Part shown: in pieces, positions 1 through 7,129 of the stretch
Layout: every line of letters starts with the position of its first letter
Position numbering within the stretch: the stretch's first letter is position 1
Assembly (NCBI GenBank): GCA_035504735.1
Contig: DATJRJ010000169.1
Span: forward strand, 1 to 15,905
Reading direction: 5' to 3'
DNA from: JAJPIG01 sp035504735
Lineage (GTDB): Bacteria; Desulfobacterota; Binatia; Binatales; Binataceae
Length of the DNA: 15,905 bases
Position numbers and translations under genes: made by a program
The notes under the pieces: generated by a model
The model's input: only the letters and a program-made list of their open reading frames with translations
Told to the model about the DNA's origin: nothing
Databases searched by the model: none

Positions 1-41
1 GATTTTAAGTCCTCTGTGTCTACCGCTTCCACCACCCCGGC
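1..41 (-). tRNA. tRNA-Leu(UAA), 5' half, truncated by window edge
   Basis: Read on the minus strand from 41 to 1, the sequence has a seven-base acceptor strand GCCGGGG, then TG, a D-arm with stem GTG/CAC and a GGTAGA-containing loop, and an anticodon stem GAGGA. The anticodon loop is CTTAAAA, which puts anticodon TAA at plus positions 7-5. The last two bases (TC) begin the 3' strand of the anticodon stem. The layout matches bacterial leucine tRNAs that decode UUA. The variable arm, T-arm and 3' acceptor lie outside the window, so the fold cannot be completed. It sits 76 bp downstream of the DUF4410 lipoprotein on the same strand. Confidence 0.85.
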
Positions 42-117
42 GTGGCACGGCCCGGCTGCATCACCAAATCATCTGTGGTCCGGAGCGGCAAGCGCGGTTC
101 GGCTCGCAACACGATAG

Positions 118-867
118 TTAAGATGACGCCGGAGCCTCCGATGACCCGCCGGACGGATTCGTTACCCATCCGCGCTTCGCGAAGTAGCCGGCTAATTGAT
201 CGACGACCGCTTTGACGGTCTTGTCGGCCAGCACTCCGAGTGATGATGAGGAGATTTTCGCCCCACCCATGGCGGCGTTAGCTGCGACCATCGTGCCGGT
301 ACCGGCCCCGGCCGCTGCACCCGCCGGCCCGATGACCACCGCACCGGGCATCTTGCCGCTGCCCGCATGCGTGGTGAAATCGAGCAACTTCCGATACTGA
401 GTATTGGTCCACGAGTAAACCGTGACGCTGGTATCGAGCGATGACGCGCCCGCACCGAAACCGATAACGAGGCGGTGTAGGCGGTTGCCCTCGCTGATAT
501 CGGTGAACTCACCGTCCACGACCAGCACGTCGTTGCCGGCCACCGGCGTCCCACGTTCCAGGCAAGTTGCGTTCCAGCCCTTCTGTTGCAGCGCATTGAT
601 AATTCCCAGGCAGACGTTTTCGGCCGTCCGGTGCGCGATCCGGGTTTGCTGCACACCCTGGTGCTCGCCCGACAGGTCTTGATAGGCGCGCTGAAAGAAG
701 CTCTGGTTGAGCGTGATGTCCGCCGGATCGACGGCAAACGGATAGACCACCACCTGGCTGGGGCGACTGCTCGCACCGGCCGGACTTGGCGTCGGGTTGC
801 TCGCGATTACTTCGGTGCATCCGGCGAGCACGACACTAAACAAAAGCAGACCACATCGCCTTAGCAT
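118..867 (-). CDS. DUF4410-family lipoprotein
   Basis: A 249-residue predicted lipoprotein of unknown function. The N-terminus is a classic lipoprotein signal: MLRR, a hydrophobic core (residues 5-15), then the lipobox LAGC with Cys17 as the lipid-anchored residue, so it should be membrane-attached in the periplasm. The mature part begins with a VVVYPFAVDPADI strand. It continues with VLVVDGEFTDISEGNRLHRL and IGFGAGASSLDTSVTVY, the 'G-x-F, G-N-R-x-x-R, GFGAG' pattern of the DUF4410 family. The start at 867 is preferred over ATG 873 because GAGAGG lies 7 bases before 867 but almost touches 873; an open frame runs up to 1140 but would bury the signal peptide. The gene lies 71 bp downstream of the CoxL-like gene on the same strand and may share its transcript. 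Family call is from motif recall; function is unknown. Confidence 0.8.
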   Translation of the reverse strand: MLRRCGLLLFSVVLAGCTEVIASNPTPSPAGASSRPSQVVVYPFAVDPADITLNQSFFQRAYQDLSGEHQGVQQTRIAHRTAENVCLGIINALQQKGWNATCLERGTPVAGNDVLVVDGEFTDISEGNRLHRLVIGFGAGASSLDTSVTVYSWTNTQYRKLLDFTTHAGSGKMPGAVVIGPAGAAAGAGTGTMVAANAAMGGAKISSSSLGVLADKTVKAVVDQLAGYFAKRGWVTNPSGGSSEAPASS

Positions 868-938
868 CAGCATTCCTCTCGATCCCGAGACGATTTTCGA
901 GACCAAAGTTGTTATCCGTTTTCGGCCGGGCTCGCCAG

Positions 939-3311
939 TCAGGCGACAGCGCTTTCCCAGCGCTGTGAAGTCTGGAGAAGCTCGATGATGCGCAGCGGGG
1001 TCAAAGGAAATTCGTCGATCTGGACGCCGAACGGCGCCAATGCATTTTCGACCGCGGCGATTATCGCGGCGGGCGCTGGAATCGTGCCGCCCTCCCCCGC
1101 ACCTTTCACGCCCAGCGGATTTAGCGGCGTCGGCGAACATAGATGGACCATTTCGACCGGCGGCACCGCGCTCGCGGTCGGAAGCGTATAGTCGGCGAAA
1201 TTCGCGGTCAGCGGCTGTCCCTGCTCGTCATAGGCCATCAGCTCGAACAGCGCATTGCCGATTCCATGTGCGACGCCGCCCTGGATTTGCCCCTCGACGA
1301 TAAGCGGATTGATGATATTGCCGCAGTCGTGCGCCACGATATAACGCACGATCCGCACCAGCCCGGTGTAGATGTCGACCTCGACCTCGACCACATGGGT
1401 GCCGTTACAGAAAGTCGACGCGCTCGGCACGAAGCTGGCCGTCGCATCGAGACCCGGACTGATTCCGCGCGGCATCCATCCCCCCAGTCGGGCGCCGGAC
1501 AGCGAATCCGCGAATAGTTCTTGCAGACTAACGCCCGCGTCGGGAACGCCCTTGAGATGGACTCGGCCGTCAGAGAGTTCGAGGTCGTCTTCGAGCGCTT
1601 CGAGGTCGCGCGCTGCGAGCTTTAACAGCTTGCGACGCACCTCGCCCGCCGCCATTTGCACGGCCGAGCCCGCGTTGGCTGCCGAGCGGCTCGACACGGT
1701 ACCGACGCCCATCGCGATCGCGCCCGTATCGCCGCAGGTAACCGCGATATCGCCGAGTTTGACGCCCAGTTGATCGGCGCAGACCTGGGCGAGCGTAGTC
1801 TTGTGACCCTGCCCTTGCGGACTCGAGCCGCTGTAGACCACGATTTTCCCGGTCGGCAGCACGCGGACCGTCGCGGCTTCAAACGGCCCCAGTCCCGTCC
1901 CCTCGACAAAGTTGGCGATACCGAGGCCGAGGTAGCGGCCGGCTGCGCGGGCCGCGGCCTGGCGCGCGGCGAAGCCGGCGTAACCGGAAAGCAGCAGCGC
2001 CTGCGCCTGGCAGGCCGGGTAATCACCGCTGTCGTAGGTCACGGTCTCGCCATGGCGGTACGGAAGGCCGAGCGAGTACGGCATCTGATCGGGCTGGATA
2101 AAATTGCGCCGGCGCAGCTCGGCCCGATCGATACCCATCCCATCCGCCGCCCGATCCATCATCCGTTCCATTGCGAACACGCCCTGGATTCTTCCGGCGC
2201 CGCGCACGACGGTGTTCGGCACGGTGTTGGAGAAGACCACCCTCACCTCGAGCTTGAGATTCGGGATGACGTAGGGGCCGTGCATCGTGGCAGCCGCGGT
2301 ATGGGGCGCGATTATTCCGATCGGCAGGTAGGCGCCGTTATCGTGCAGCATCGAGCCGCGCACCCCCTGGATTTTGCCGCCGGCATCCAAGGCGATCTCA
2401 ACGTCCCAGAACTGATCGCCCTCGCGCGTGGTGGAAAGAAAATGTTCGCGCCGATCCTCGAGCCATCGGACCGGCGTCGACAGCATCTCAGCCGCCACCG
2501 CGACCACACCCTCTTCGGCATAGAATGGCGCCTTGGGTCCGAAGCCGCCGCCCACGTCGGGCGCCACCACGCGAATCGTTTCGAGGCTGCGATCGAGCAG
2601 TTGCGCAAGCACGCGCTGATTGTTGTGCGGCGCCTGGCACGACGACCAGACGGTGAGCCGGCGCTCGATCGGATCGACCGTCGCCGCAGCCGCCCGTCCC
2701 TCCATCGAGCTGGCGTGGCCGCGATGGGTCCGGAGCGAAACGCGGAAGACGTGAGGCGCCGCGCGAAACGCGGCGTCAGCGTCGCCCTTGGTCAGCGCGA
2801 GTTTACACGCCACATTGTCGGCGGCATTCAGATGCGCCCGCGGCGTGCCGGGCTCGAGCGCCGTGCGGCCGGCACCGACCGCAGGCAGTTCCTCGTAGTC
2901 GACCTCGATCAGTTCGGCCGCGTCCTCGGCCAGGTAACGATTCTCGGCCACCACCGCAGCTACGGTCTGGCCGACGTAGCAAACCTCGTCACGCGCGAGC
3001 AGCGGCTGGGTGACATCGGCCTCCGATTCATAGCCGGTCTTGACCACCTGCGGGATTACCGAGCCCATCGGGATCGAGACCCGCGCGCTGGCCGGAAGAT
3101 CGCTCCAGGTGAGCACCGCCCGTACGCCGGGCAGGGCGCGGGCGCGGCTGGCGGCGATCGAACGAATCAGGGCATGGGCATAAGGACTTCTCAGGAACGC
3201 GACGTGCAGCAACCCGGCAATCTTGAGGTCGCCGACATAATTTCCCCGGCCGGTGACGAGCGCCAGGTCTTCGGTTCGTTTAACGCGTGCTCCAATCTCC
3301 CTGGCGCCCAT
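939..3311 (-). CDS. Xanthine dehydrogenase-family molybdopterin-binding (CoxL/CutL-like) large subunit
   Basis: A 790-residue catalytic subunit of the molybdenum hydroxylase family (xanthine dehydrogenase, aldehyde oxidase, aerobic CO dehydrogenase), which normally binds Mo-molybdopterin cytosine dinucleotide. The N-terminal hammerhead domain is clear (GARVKRTEDLALVTG near residue 7, LHVAFLRSPYAHA near 35). VGGGFGPK (253-260), the loop VVRGAGR (368-374), GSSPQGQGH (near 495-503) and HDCGNIINP (near 661) follow. The GVKGAGEGG motif (734-742) carries the likely catalytic Glu740. The loop resembles the AYRGAGR of form II CoxL and other hydroxylases, not the AYxCSFR of genuine CO dehydrogenase, so CO oxidation is unlikely and the substrate is unknown. 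Start 3311 was chosen because GGGAG lies 7 bases upstream; ATG 3341 has no such site. No [2Fe-2S] or FAD subunit gene is visible on either side. Confidence 0.9.
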   Translation of the reverse strand: MGAREIGARVKRTEDLALVTGRGNYVGDLKIAGLLHVAFLRSPYAHALIRSIAASRARALPGVRAVLTWSDLPASARVSIPMGSVIPQVVKTGYESEADVTQPLLARDEVCYVGQTVAAVVAENRYLAEDAAELIEVDYEELPAVGAGRTALEPGTPRAHLNAADNVACKLALTKGDADAAFRAAPHVFRVSLRTHRGHASSMEGRAAAATVDPIERRLTVWSSCQAPHNNQRVLAQLLDRSLETIRVVAPDVGGGFGPKAPFYAEEGVVAVAAEMLSTPVRWLEDRREHFLSTTREGDQFWDVEIALDAGGKIQGVRGSMLHDNGAYLPIGIIAPHTAAATMHGPYVIPNLKLEVRVVFSNTVPNTVVRGAGRIQGVFAMERMMDRAADGMGIDRAELRRRNFIQPDQMPYSLGLPYRHGETVTYDSGDYPACQAQALLLSGYAGFAARQAAARAAGRYLGLGIANFVEGTGLGPFEAATVRVLPTGKIVVYSGSSPQGQGHKTTLAQVCADQLGVKLGDIAVTCGDTGAIAMGVGTVSSRSAANAGSAVQMAAGEVRRKLLKLAARDLEALEDDLELSDGRVHLKGVPDAGVSLQELFADSLSGARLGGWMPRGISPGLDATASFVPSASTFCNGTHVVEVEVDIYTGLVRIVRYIVAHDCGNIINPLIVEGQIQGGVAHGIGNALFELMAYDEQGQPLTANFADYTLPTASAVPPVEMVHLCSPTPLNPLGVKGAGEGGTIPAPAAIIAAVENALAPFGVQIDEFPLTPLRIIELLQTSQRWESAVA

Positions 3312-3528
3312 CCAATCGCTCCCGATGAGGATTCGGACCATCGTCCAGTGAGCCCGATGGGCGGGACGATATCAGTCCGGCGCGGGGCGCGTGAAGCGAA
3401 AGCATCGGCGCGGCCGGCCATCCACCAGCCCGATTGCCGAGGTCCGGCCGCGCGAGATTAACATCGAAAAGTCGCGCTCGATGGCCGCCGAGCTGTCGCG
3501 ATCGCGGTCGAAGGGAGTCATGGTCAAT

Positions 3529-3558
3529 TTGCGTCACCATGCTGTGGCTTAATAGAAT
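3529..3558 (+). promoter_or_regulatory. Possible sigma-70-type promoter for the glycine-zipper lipoprotein
   Basis: TTGCGT (3529-3534) is separated by 18 bases from TAGAAT (3553-3558). The -10 element matches the consensus at five of six bases; the -35 matches only at TTG. Transcription would begin near 3565, just before the ribosome site of the gene at 3574. The rest of the 3312-3573 gap shows no gene or convincing structure. Confidence 0.3.
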
Positions 3559-3573
3559 TACGCGGGGGAAAAG

Positions 3574-4278
3574 GTGGTATCGGTGAACGCTTCATCGATT
3601 AAGGCACGGTTTAGAATCGGTCGATGGTTTGTATTCGCGGGTCTGCTCAGCCTCGGCATCTCAGGATGCGCGGTTGCGCCGGCACCGCTGCCCACCACCC
3701 CGCACGTGGTGGCAAGTCCGCAGTCAGGGACCGTGAACGTGGCGGCGCAGTCGGGAGCGCCGGTCGGACCGGTTACGCCGGTTTACGTATCGATCGCCAA
3801 CGGCACCAGCATCCCGCGGCTCGTCGCGCCTGACCAGGTGTTTGCTTTGAACGATGTAGGCGAGCGGATCGCGCCGATCCCGAGCGGCGAAGCGGCGCGC
3901 GAGGCGGGCGGTGCGGGCGAGCTCAAAGCGGCGCTGGCGAGCGGCGCGGTCAGTACCGGGGTCGGCGCCGGAATCGGAGCCGGACTCGGGGCTGCCGCCG
4001 GCTCGGCCTTCGGCGCGGTCGGCCAGGGCGCGCTGCTGGGCGGCGCGATTGCCGGAGCTCAGGCAGCCTTCACCGGCATAACCGGCGGGATACAGAAGTC
4101 ACATAGCCAGGCGAATCAACAGATCAATTCGCTATCGCTCAAGCATGGCAAGCTCTATCGCGGCTTCACGGAGAGCGGCTATGTCTTCTTCCCCAAGGGC
4201 AACTATACGGATCTCGAGGTCGTGCTGGTAAATCAGGAGACCGGCGACACCGAGGAAATCAAAACGCCCTGGCGTTGA
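3574..4278 (+). CDS. Glycine-zipper lipoprotein, unknown function
   Basis: A 234-residue protein with a lipoprotein signal: a basic N-terminus (KARFRIGR), a hydrophobic stretch (residues 19-30) and lipobox ISGC with Cys32. A low-complexity Pro/Ala/Val stretch follows. Residues 124-172 are a long glycine-zipper segment (GVGAGIGAGLGAAAG and a second Gly/Ala run) of the kind that packs or inserts into membranes. The C-terminal 45 residues, from LKHGKLYRGF onward, look like a small beta domain with aromatic residues (GYVFFPKGNYTDL). The start is a GTG preceded by GGGGG five bases upstream; a second GTG at 3583 with AAGGTGG five bases upstream is an equally good candidate and would remove three residues. 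It is likely periplasmic or outer-membrane anchored. I do not recognise a named family. Confidence 0.75.
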   Translation: MVSVNASSIKARFRIGRWFVFAGLLSLGISGCAVAPAPLPTTPHVVASPQSGTVNVAAQSGAPVGPVTPVYVSIANGTSIPRLVAPDQVFALNDVGERIAPIPSGEAAREAGGAGELKAALASGAVSTGVGAGIGAGLGAAAGSAFGAVGQGALLGGAIAGAQAAFTGITGGIQKSHSQANQQINSLSLKHGKLYRGFTESGYVFFPKGNYTDLEVVLVNQETGDTEEIKTPWR

Positions 4279-4304
4279 CGCGAGAACCAAGCGTGCAGCA
4301 AATC

Positions 4305-4526
4305 TTATTTCCGCGGTTTCGCGATTAGCTCGTCCAGGGCTTCGTTAACAAAATATTTCTGCGCGGAGTCGGCGACGTTAATCCGATCGCGATACTGCGC
4401 GACCCACGCGCCGATTGCGATCTGCGCCGCTTCCGCGCGGCTGGAGATGCCGAGCGCGATTGCGACGCGTTCCAAATCCGCGGCCAGCTCCGGGGGCAGC
4501 ATCAGCTCGATTTTTTCGTCGGCCAT
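4305..4526 (-). CDS. Small ribbon-helix-helix (CopG/Arc-like) DNA-binding protein
   Basis: A 73-residue protein. Residues 4-10 (EKIELML) fit the DNA-contacting beta strand, ELAADLERVAIALG fits helix 1, and SRAEAAQIAIGAWVAQYRDR fits helix 2 of the ribbon-helix-helix fold. A short acidic/basic tail (NEALDELIAKPRK) extends beyond the fold. Such proteins are dimeric repressors and are often antitoxins, but no toxin gene adjoins it: downstream is the convergent lipoprotein end and upstream is the divergent ribonuclease gene. The upstream Shine-Dalgarno site is weak (GAGA five bases before ATG), and the promoter-like site on this strand places the transcript start almost at the ATG. Control of itself or of the divergent gene is an inference from position. 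Confidence 0.7.
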   Translation of the reverse strand: MADEKIELMLPPELAADLERVAIALGISSRAEAAQIAIGAWVAQYRDRINVADSAQKYFVNEALDELIAKPRK

Positions 4527-4532
4527 GATTTC

Positions 4533-4562
4533 TCTATAGTGTTAGTTTCGGCTCGCGGTCAA
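4533..4562 (-). promoter_or_regulatory. Likely promoter of the ribbon-helix-helix gene, predicted near-leaderless
   Basis: On the minus strand TTGACC (4562-4557, five of six consensus bases) is followed after 18 bases by TATAGA (4538-4533, four of six). Only six bases separate the -10 element from the ATG at 4526, so the predicted start of transcription falls at or next to the start codon. The plus strand carries TATAGT (4535-4540) at the same place, which could act as the -10 of the divergent RNB gene, though no good -35 accompanies it. Confidence 0.45.
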
Positions 4563-4574
4563 AATGGAATCCTG

Positions 4575-6533
4575 ATGAGCGGTGCATCGAAATATCTGGG
4601 CGCGATTGTCGAATATCTCGACCAGGGAAAACTGCGTCCCGCGCTGGTGGTACGCGAGAGCGACGGTCGGCTCGGCGTGATCGATGCGAGCGGGCGTGAG
4701 AAGGCGGTGGCCCGCGATCTCGTCCTGCTGCGTCATCCCGAACGCCACGCCGACAGCGCCAATCTCGCCGCGGTGCTCGCTGAGCTCGGCGCCGAGCGCG
4801 CGCAGCTCGCCGCGGAGCTCGATCTCGATCTCCTGTGGGAAGTGGTGCATGAGCAGAACCGGACCTTCACCGCCAATGAGCTGGCCGAGCTGTTCTTCGG
4901 CAAACGTTCGGCGGCGGCCGCCGCGGTAGTGCTCGAAAGCCTGCTGAACGATCGGCTCTACTTCACGCGCCGTCACATGGAATTCATCGCGCGCAGCGCT
5001 GATCAGGTCGAGCGTTTGCGCGTGCAGCAAAGCCGCGAGCGACTCAAGAGCGAAGGTGCGCGCCGCACGCGCACTCTTATAAAGGAGATTCTCGACGGCA
5101 GCCCGCCGCCGTCGGAGCCCGAAAAGGCCGAGCTGGTCGAGCAGCTCATCGCCTACTTGAAAAATCCTTTCACGCGCCGCCAGGAGCTGGACGCCCTGCT
5201 CACGCAGGCGATGCCCGACGTGAGTCCAGCCGAAATTGCGATCGAGCTCCTGGAGCGACTCGGCGTGACTCTCGATACGCCTCGTTTCGCGCTGGTCGGC
5301 GGCCTGCCGAGCGGATTTAGCGAAGCGGTCCGGCGCGAGGCCGCCCAACTGGTAGTGCCGGAACGCTCGGTGGTCGGCGACGATCTATTCGCGATCACGA
5401 TCGACGACGAAGAAACACTCGAAGTCGATGATGCGCTGAGTTGTGCGGTCGAGGACGGCGGCGTGCTGCGCGTGTGTGTCCATATCGCGCTGACCGCGGA
5501 TTTCGTGCCGCGCGGCGGGGTGATGGACAAGGAGGCGGCCGCGCGAGCCGCCACGGTTTACCTGCCGGAAACGATCGTGCGGATGCTGCCCGAGGAAATC
5601 TCGTGCGAGCGCGCCAGCCTGATCGCCGGCGAGATGCGCCCGGTGCTGACCACCGACGTCCGCATCGGACCCGACGGCGAGCTGCTGTCGCAATCGATTT
5701 ATCCGGGACGAATGCGGATCGGGGCGCGGCTCGACTACCGCGGTGCCGACCGAATGCTCGCGCAGGCGCACAATGGTACTTCCGATCCGAGCCTGCTTGC
5801 AGTGCGGCGCCTGCACGAAGCGGCGCTGAAGCTCCGCGATCGACGCCGGCGCGCGGGCGCGATGATGCTCCATCGGCGCGAGGCAAAGGTCCGGGTCCAT
5901 GGCGGCGAAATCGCCATCGAAATCGTCGATAACGCCTCGCCGAGCCGCAACCTGGTCGCCGAGTTCATGGTCCTGAGCAATTTCGTCGCCGCCCGCTATG
6001 CCGCCGATCATCGCCTCCCGATCATCTACCGCGTGCAGCCAAATGAGAGCGGTGACCTCGTGATGCAGCGCGCGCGGCTCTCGCTTTATCCCGAATACCA
6101 CGCCGGCATTGGACTCGAGTGCTACGCGCAACTGAGCTCGCCGCTGCGGCGCTATGCCGACCTGGTCCTGCAGCGCCAGCTTGTCGCCGCGCTCGGCGAG
6201 ACCGGCTTACAACTTTATGACGCGAACGAGTTGCTCTTGATTCTGGCCAACATCGAAAATGCCGAGGCCGAAGCGAAAGAGCTCGAACGGCGCGCCAAGC
6301 GCTACTGGATATTGCGCTACCTCGAACGCGAGGCGATGGAGCGCACGCTCGGCGCGACTCTGTTGCGGGACGGCCAGAGCGCCGAGCTCAACGACTATGC
6401 CCTGCGCGGTTCCCTCCATGGCGCGCCGCCGCTCCCGATCGAAGCACAGATTTCCGTGCGCATCGACCGTATCGATCCGTTGCGCGGGCTGCTCGCTTTG
6501 AACTACTCCGGCCCGGCGCTCGGAAGTCCCTGA
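4575..6533 (+). CDS. RNB-domain exoribonuclease (RNase II family, Zam/plastid RNR1-like)
   Basis: A 652-residue 3'-5' exoribonuclease of the RNase II/R family, expected to degrade RNA in the cytoplasm. An N-terminal small beta domain (GAIVEYLDQGKLRPALVV, residues 9-26) and a helical middle region precede the RNB domain. The metal site is AITIDDEETLEVDDAL: Asp277, Glu283, Asp285 and Asp286 align with RNase II Asp201, Asp207, Asp209 and Asp210, so one Asp is Glu. As I recall, plastid and cyanobacterial homologues carry a similar Glu (ELDDAL). The conserved SSPLRRYADL (521-530) is intact, and RYWILRYLER (576-585) also resembles the plastid type. The C-terminus is a short S1-like beta region. The conserved HIAD element reads HIAL. 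Start 4575 is preferred over GTG 4539, which would overlap the divergent promoter; its ribosome site (GGA, six bases away) is weak. Confidence 0.88.
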   Translation: MSGASKYLGAIVEYLDQGKLRPALVVRESDGRLGVIDASGREKAVARDLVLLRHPERHADSANLAAVLAELGAERAQLAAELDLDLLWEVVHEQNRTFTANELAELFFGKRSAAAAAVVLESLLNDRLYFTRRHMEFIARSADQVERLRVQQSRERLKSEGARRTRTLIKEILDGSPPPSEPEKAELVEQLIAYLKNPFTRRQELDALLTQAMPDVSPAEIAIELLERLGVTLDTPRFALVGGLPSGFSEAVRREAAQLVVPERSVVGDDLFAITIDDEETLEVDDALSCAVEDGGVLRVCVHIALTADFVPRGGVMDKEAAARAATVYLPETIVRMLPEEISCERASLIAGEMRPVLTTDVRIGPDGELLSQSIYPGRMRIGARLDYRGADRMLAQAHNGTSDPSLLAVRRLHEAALKLRDRRRRAGAMMLHRREAKVRVHGGEIAIEIVDNASPSRNLVAEFMVLSNFVAARYAADHRLPIIYRVQPNESGDLVMQRARLSLYPEYHAGIGLECYAQLSSPLRRYADLVLQRQLVAALGETGLQLYDANELLLILANIENAEAEAKELERRAKRYWILRYLEREAMERTLGATLLRDGQSAELNDYALRGSLHGAPPLPIEAQISVRIDRIDPLRGLLALNYSGPALGSP

Positions 6534-6584
6534 GCCCCGATGAGCCGGACCATGCCGCCCCCCCTCCGAGGCAGCAATCGAGCC

Positions 6585-6791
6585 TTACGCTACGGGGCGG
6601 CCGAGTATCTCGATTCCGTCCTGGCCGAGGCGCCAACGGTCGATGGACTCGACATTGAAGCGCCAGTCACTGCCGACCTTGAACGCCGGGAGTCGTCCAC
6701 GCCGGAGCTGGCGGTATATGGTTGAAGGATGCACCTTGAGGTACCCGGACAATTCCTTAACGGTCATGACCCTGCTTTCGTCGTAATTCAT
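6585..6791 (-). CDS. Excisionase-family helix-turn-helix DNA-binding protein
   Basis: A 68-residue protein that is almost entirely a MerR-like winged helix-turn-helix of the excisionase type. MTVKELSGYLKVHPSTIYRQLRRGRLPAFKVGSD spells the two-helix turn and wing, followed by WRFNVESIDRW, the usual ending. GGGAG lies nine bases before the ATG at 6791, and a second in-frame Met (6767) begins exactly at the domain. It is convergent with the RNB gene (51-bp gap). Despite the family name there is no integrase or attachment site in the window, so a chromosomal regulator is more likely than a phage excisionase. Its target is unknown; the palindrome 74 bases upstream of its start is a candidate. Confidence 0.82.
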   Translation of the reverse strand: MNYDESRVMTVKELSGYLKVHPSTIYRQLRRGRLPAFKVGSDWRFNVESIDRWRLGQDGIEILGRPVA

Positions 6792-6864
6792 CTCCCCACT
6801 CTCCCATCAAAATGGCTCTTAGCTGCCAGTTTGGTTAGTCTTAGCATTAAGCAATCGCTATGCC

Positions 6865-6876
6865 GTCAAATTTGAC
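6865..6876. promoter_or_regulatory. Perfect palindrome GTCAAATTTGAC, operator candidate
   Basis: The 12 bases read the same on both strands. Outer arms ATCG (6854-6857) and CGAT (6884-6887) are placed symmetrically, seven bases away on each side, extending the dyad around the same centre. The site contains a TTGAC core in both orientations, including a full TTGACA at 6872-6877, but no good -10 follows on either strand. The position upstream of the HTH gene suggests an operator; the binding protein is unknown. Confidence 0.4.
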
Positions 6877-7075
6877 ATGCTTTCGATGAATGCGGTTCGC
6901 TTGGCCTGTGATGGGTCGAAATGGGCCTCCGATGCGGCTGCTGCTGGCGCAGAATTCCACAATTGAAGCCCAGCGGGTATGTCAATGTTGAACAAAAACC
7001 TCAAGAAATTGCGGGCAAAATTGTGCTTCCGCGGTCAGCCATAGGCTGTTCACTCATATCTCTCGGGTATTTGAT

Positions 7076-7102
7076 TTGAGCTGCGTGATCTTCGATTATA
7101 AG
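7076..7102 (+). promoter_or_regulatory. Possible rnhB promoter
   Basis: TTGAGC (7076-7081) lies 15 bases before TATAAG (7097-7102, five of six consensus bases). TTGATT at 7071-7076 is an alternative -35 with a longer, 20-base spacer. Either would give a leader of about 20 bases ending in the strong GAGGAGG ribosome site. Both spacers are off the optimal 17. Confidence 0.3.
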
Positions 7103-7129
7103 CATCCTGAGGGACGAGGAGGCGGGCGG

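Larger units (their letters stand above)
6792..7129. other. 338-bp divergent intergenic region between the HTH gene and rnhB
   Basis: No gene is supported here. Its base composition is visibly more AT-rich than the flanking genes. It holds a 12-bp perfect palindrome (6865-6876), a possible rnhB promoter (7076-7102) and the strong ribosome-binding site GAGGAGG (7116-7122). A reading frame continuing upstream of the rnhB start into this region begins before the ribosome site and has no support. Confidence 0.6.

Noticed and set aside
868..1140. N-terminal extension of the DUF4410 protein to 1140
   Set aside because: It would overlap the CoxL-like gene end, bury a clear lipoprotein signal and ignore the ribosome site before 867.
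939..3311. CoxL-like gene considered as true aerobic CO dehydrogenase
   Set aside because: The active-site loop is VVRGAGR, lacking the Cys-containing AYxCSFR of form I enzymes, and coxM/coxS are absent nearby.
1656..3461. 601-codon plus-strand open frame opposite the CoxL-like gene
   Set aside because: It is a mirror of a clearly conserved protein on the minus strand; the translation is rich in Arg/His with no recognisable domain, as expected from GC-rich antisense frames.
4305..4526. Ribbon-helix-helix protein considered as antitoxin of a toxin-antitoxin pair
   Set aside because: No toxin-sized reading frame adjoins it on the same strand; the neighbours are a convergent lipoprotein and a divergent ribonuclease of normal housekeeping size.
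6585..6791. Excisionase-type HTH considered as a mark of a prophage or integrative element
   Set aside because: No integrase, attachment repeats or phage genes occur in the window, and small HTH proteins of this family are common chromosomal regulators.
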